A stretch of DNA of 51,063 nucleotides, from the NCBI RefSeq assembly GCF_004762095.1, contig NZ_SIJH01000019.1, forward strand, positions 1 to 51,063. The letters are read 5' to 3'. Both the position numbers and the translations under genes were made by a program. Shown one piece after another: positions 50,936 through 51,063 of this stretch. The notes under the pieces are model-generated. The model ran no database searches. It had not been told where the DNA came from and saw nothing but the letters and a program-made list of their open reading frames with translations. The stretch comes from Tabrizicola caldifontis. Its GTDB lineage: Bacteria; Pseudomonadota; Alphaproteobacteria; Rhodobacterales; Rhodobacteraceae. The number at the start of each line of letters is the position of its first letter. Position 1 is the stretch's first letter.

Positions 50936-51063
50936 GAGGGTCAGGACCCATTGATTTTGTAGACTTGGCCTGATTCAATCTCCGAAAGGAGACTGGAGCA
51001 TGAGCAACCTTTTCTGGCTGACCGACGCGCAGATGGCGCGGCTGAAGCCCTTCTTTCCCAAGA
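50936..51063 (+). mobile_element. IS5-family element, left end (copy B, cut by window edge)
   Basis: The terminal sequence GAGGGTCAGGACCCATTGAT begins at 50936 and is nearly the same as the end of copy A read on the other strand. A TGA triplet precedes the GGG here and a CTA precedes it in copy A, which fits the TNA targets of some IS5 subgroups. The element points away from the secretion cassette, and its transposase starts at 51000. Confidence 0.75.
51000..51063 (+). CDS. IS5-family transposase, N-terminal part (continues beyond window)
   Basis: The first 21 residues, MSNLFWLTDAQMARLKPFFP then K, are the standard start of the first reading frame of IS5/IS427-like transposases. AAAGGAGACTGGAGC precedes the ATG and gives a good ribosome site. 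Only the start is visible, so intactness is unknown. Confidence 0.85.
   Translation, partial: MSNLFWLTDAQMARLKPFFPK

Noticed and set aside
1-51063. CRISPR array or prophage
   Set aside because: No regularly spaced repeats and no phage structural, lysis or integrase genes were seen.

Overview
This 51 kb window is high-GC chromosomal DNA from an alphaproteobacterium, most likely a member of the Rhodobacterales (Paracoccus/Rhodobacter-type). The grounds are gene content: an NDUFS4-type complex I accessory subunit, an EI24/CysZ-like membrane protein, a DUF5801-repeat type I secretion substrate beside its own secretion genes, and IS5-type elements. The genus is not fixed by anything seen here. 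High GC leaves long open frames antisense to almost every real gene; these were set aside.

Left part (1-18 kb). The window opens on the right end of an IS21-type element that cuts an unrecognised gene, followed by a 3-hydroxyisobutyrate-dehydrogenase-family gene and a cupin/SnoaL fusion. From 2.4 to 17.9 kb lies what looks like one catabolic locus. It has an eight-gene minus-strand operon (HyuB, HyuA, a complete branched-chain-amino-acid-type ABC importer and a GNAT acetyltransferase), a divergent AraC regulator, a second minus-strand operon (PxpA, AccB, AccC, PxpB, PxpC) and a divergent LysR regulator. It therefore combines two unrelated kinds of ATP-dependent lactam or imide opening enzyme with a dedicated importer and a private biotin carboxylase pair. 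The true substrate cannot be read from the sequence.

Middle (18-32 kb). A plus-strand run encodes a LOG-like protein, a beta-CASP metallo-hydrolase and an MgtA-type Mg2+ P-type ATPase preceded by a possible 34-codon leader ORF. Then come uvrB, a methyltransferase, the complex I accessory subunit, a GNAT enzyme, tRNA-Arg(TCT), an enolase-superfamily sugar-acid dehydratase-like gene, and a tightly overlapping four-gene operon of three alpha/beta hydrolases and a PLP dehydratase. One of those hydrolases lacks the nucleophilic serine.

Right-middle (32-43 kb). An EI24 protein and a nitroreductase are followed by a likely polyamine or amine catabolism operon (class III aminotransferase, glutamine-synthetase-like ligase, HDAC-like deacetylase). 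Next are an LldD-type FMN dehydrogenase with a clear operator-like inverted repeat, an isolated trpA, a TetR/RibD-like divergent pair, ychF and tRNA-Ser(GCT).

Right end (43.2-51.1 kb). Just after tRNA-Ser lies a decayed IS5 transposase, then a type I secretion cassette (adaptor, ABC exporter, large DUF5801-repeat substrate), then a second IS5-type element entering from the right edge. The two IS ends face the cassette in inverted orientation and both touch its genes: the right copy has cut off the N-terminus of the large exported protein, and the left copy supplies the last base of the adaptor's stop codon.
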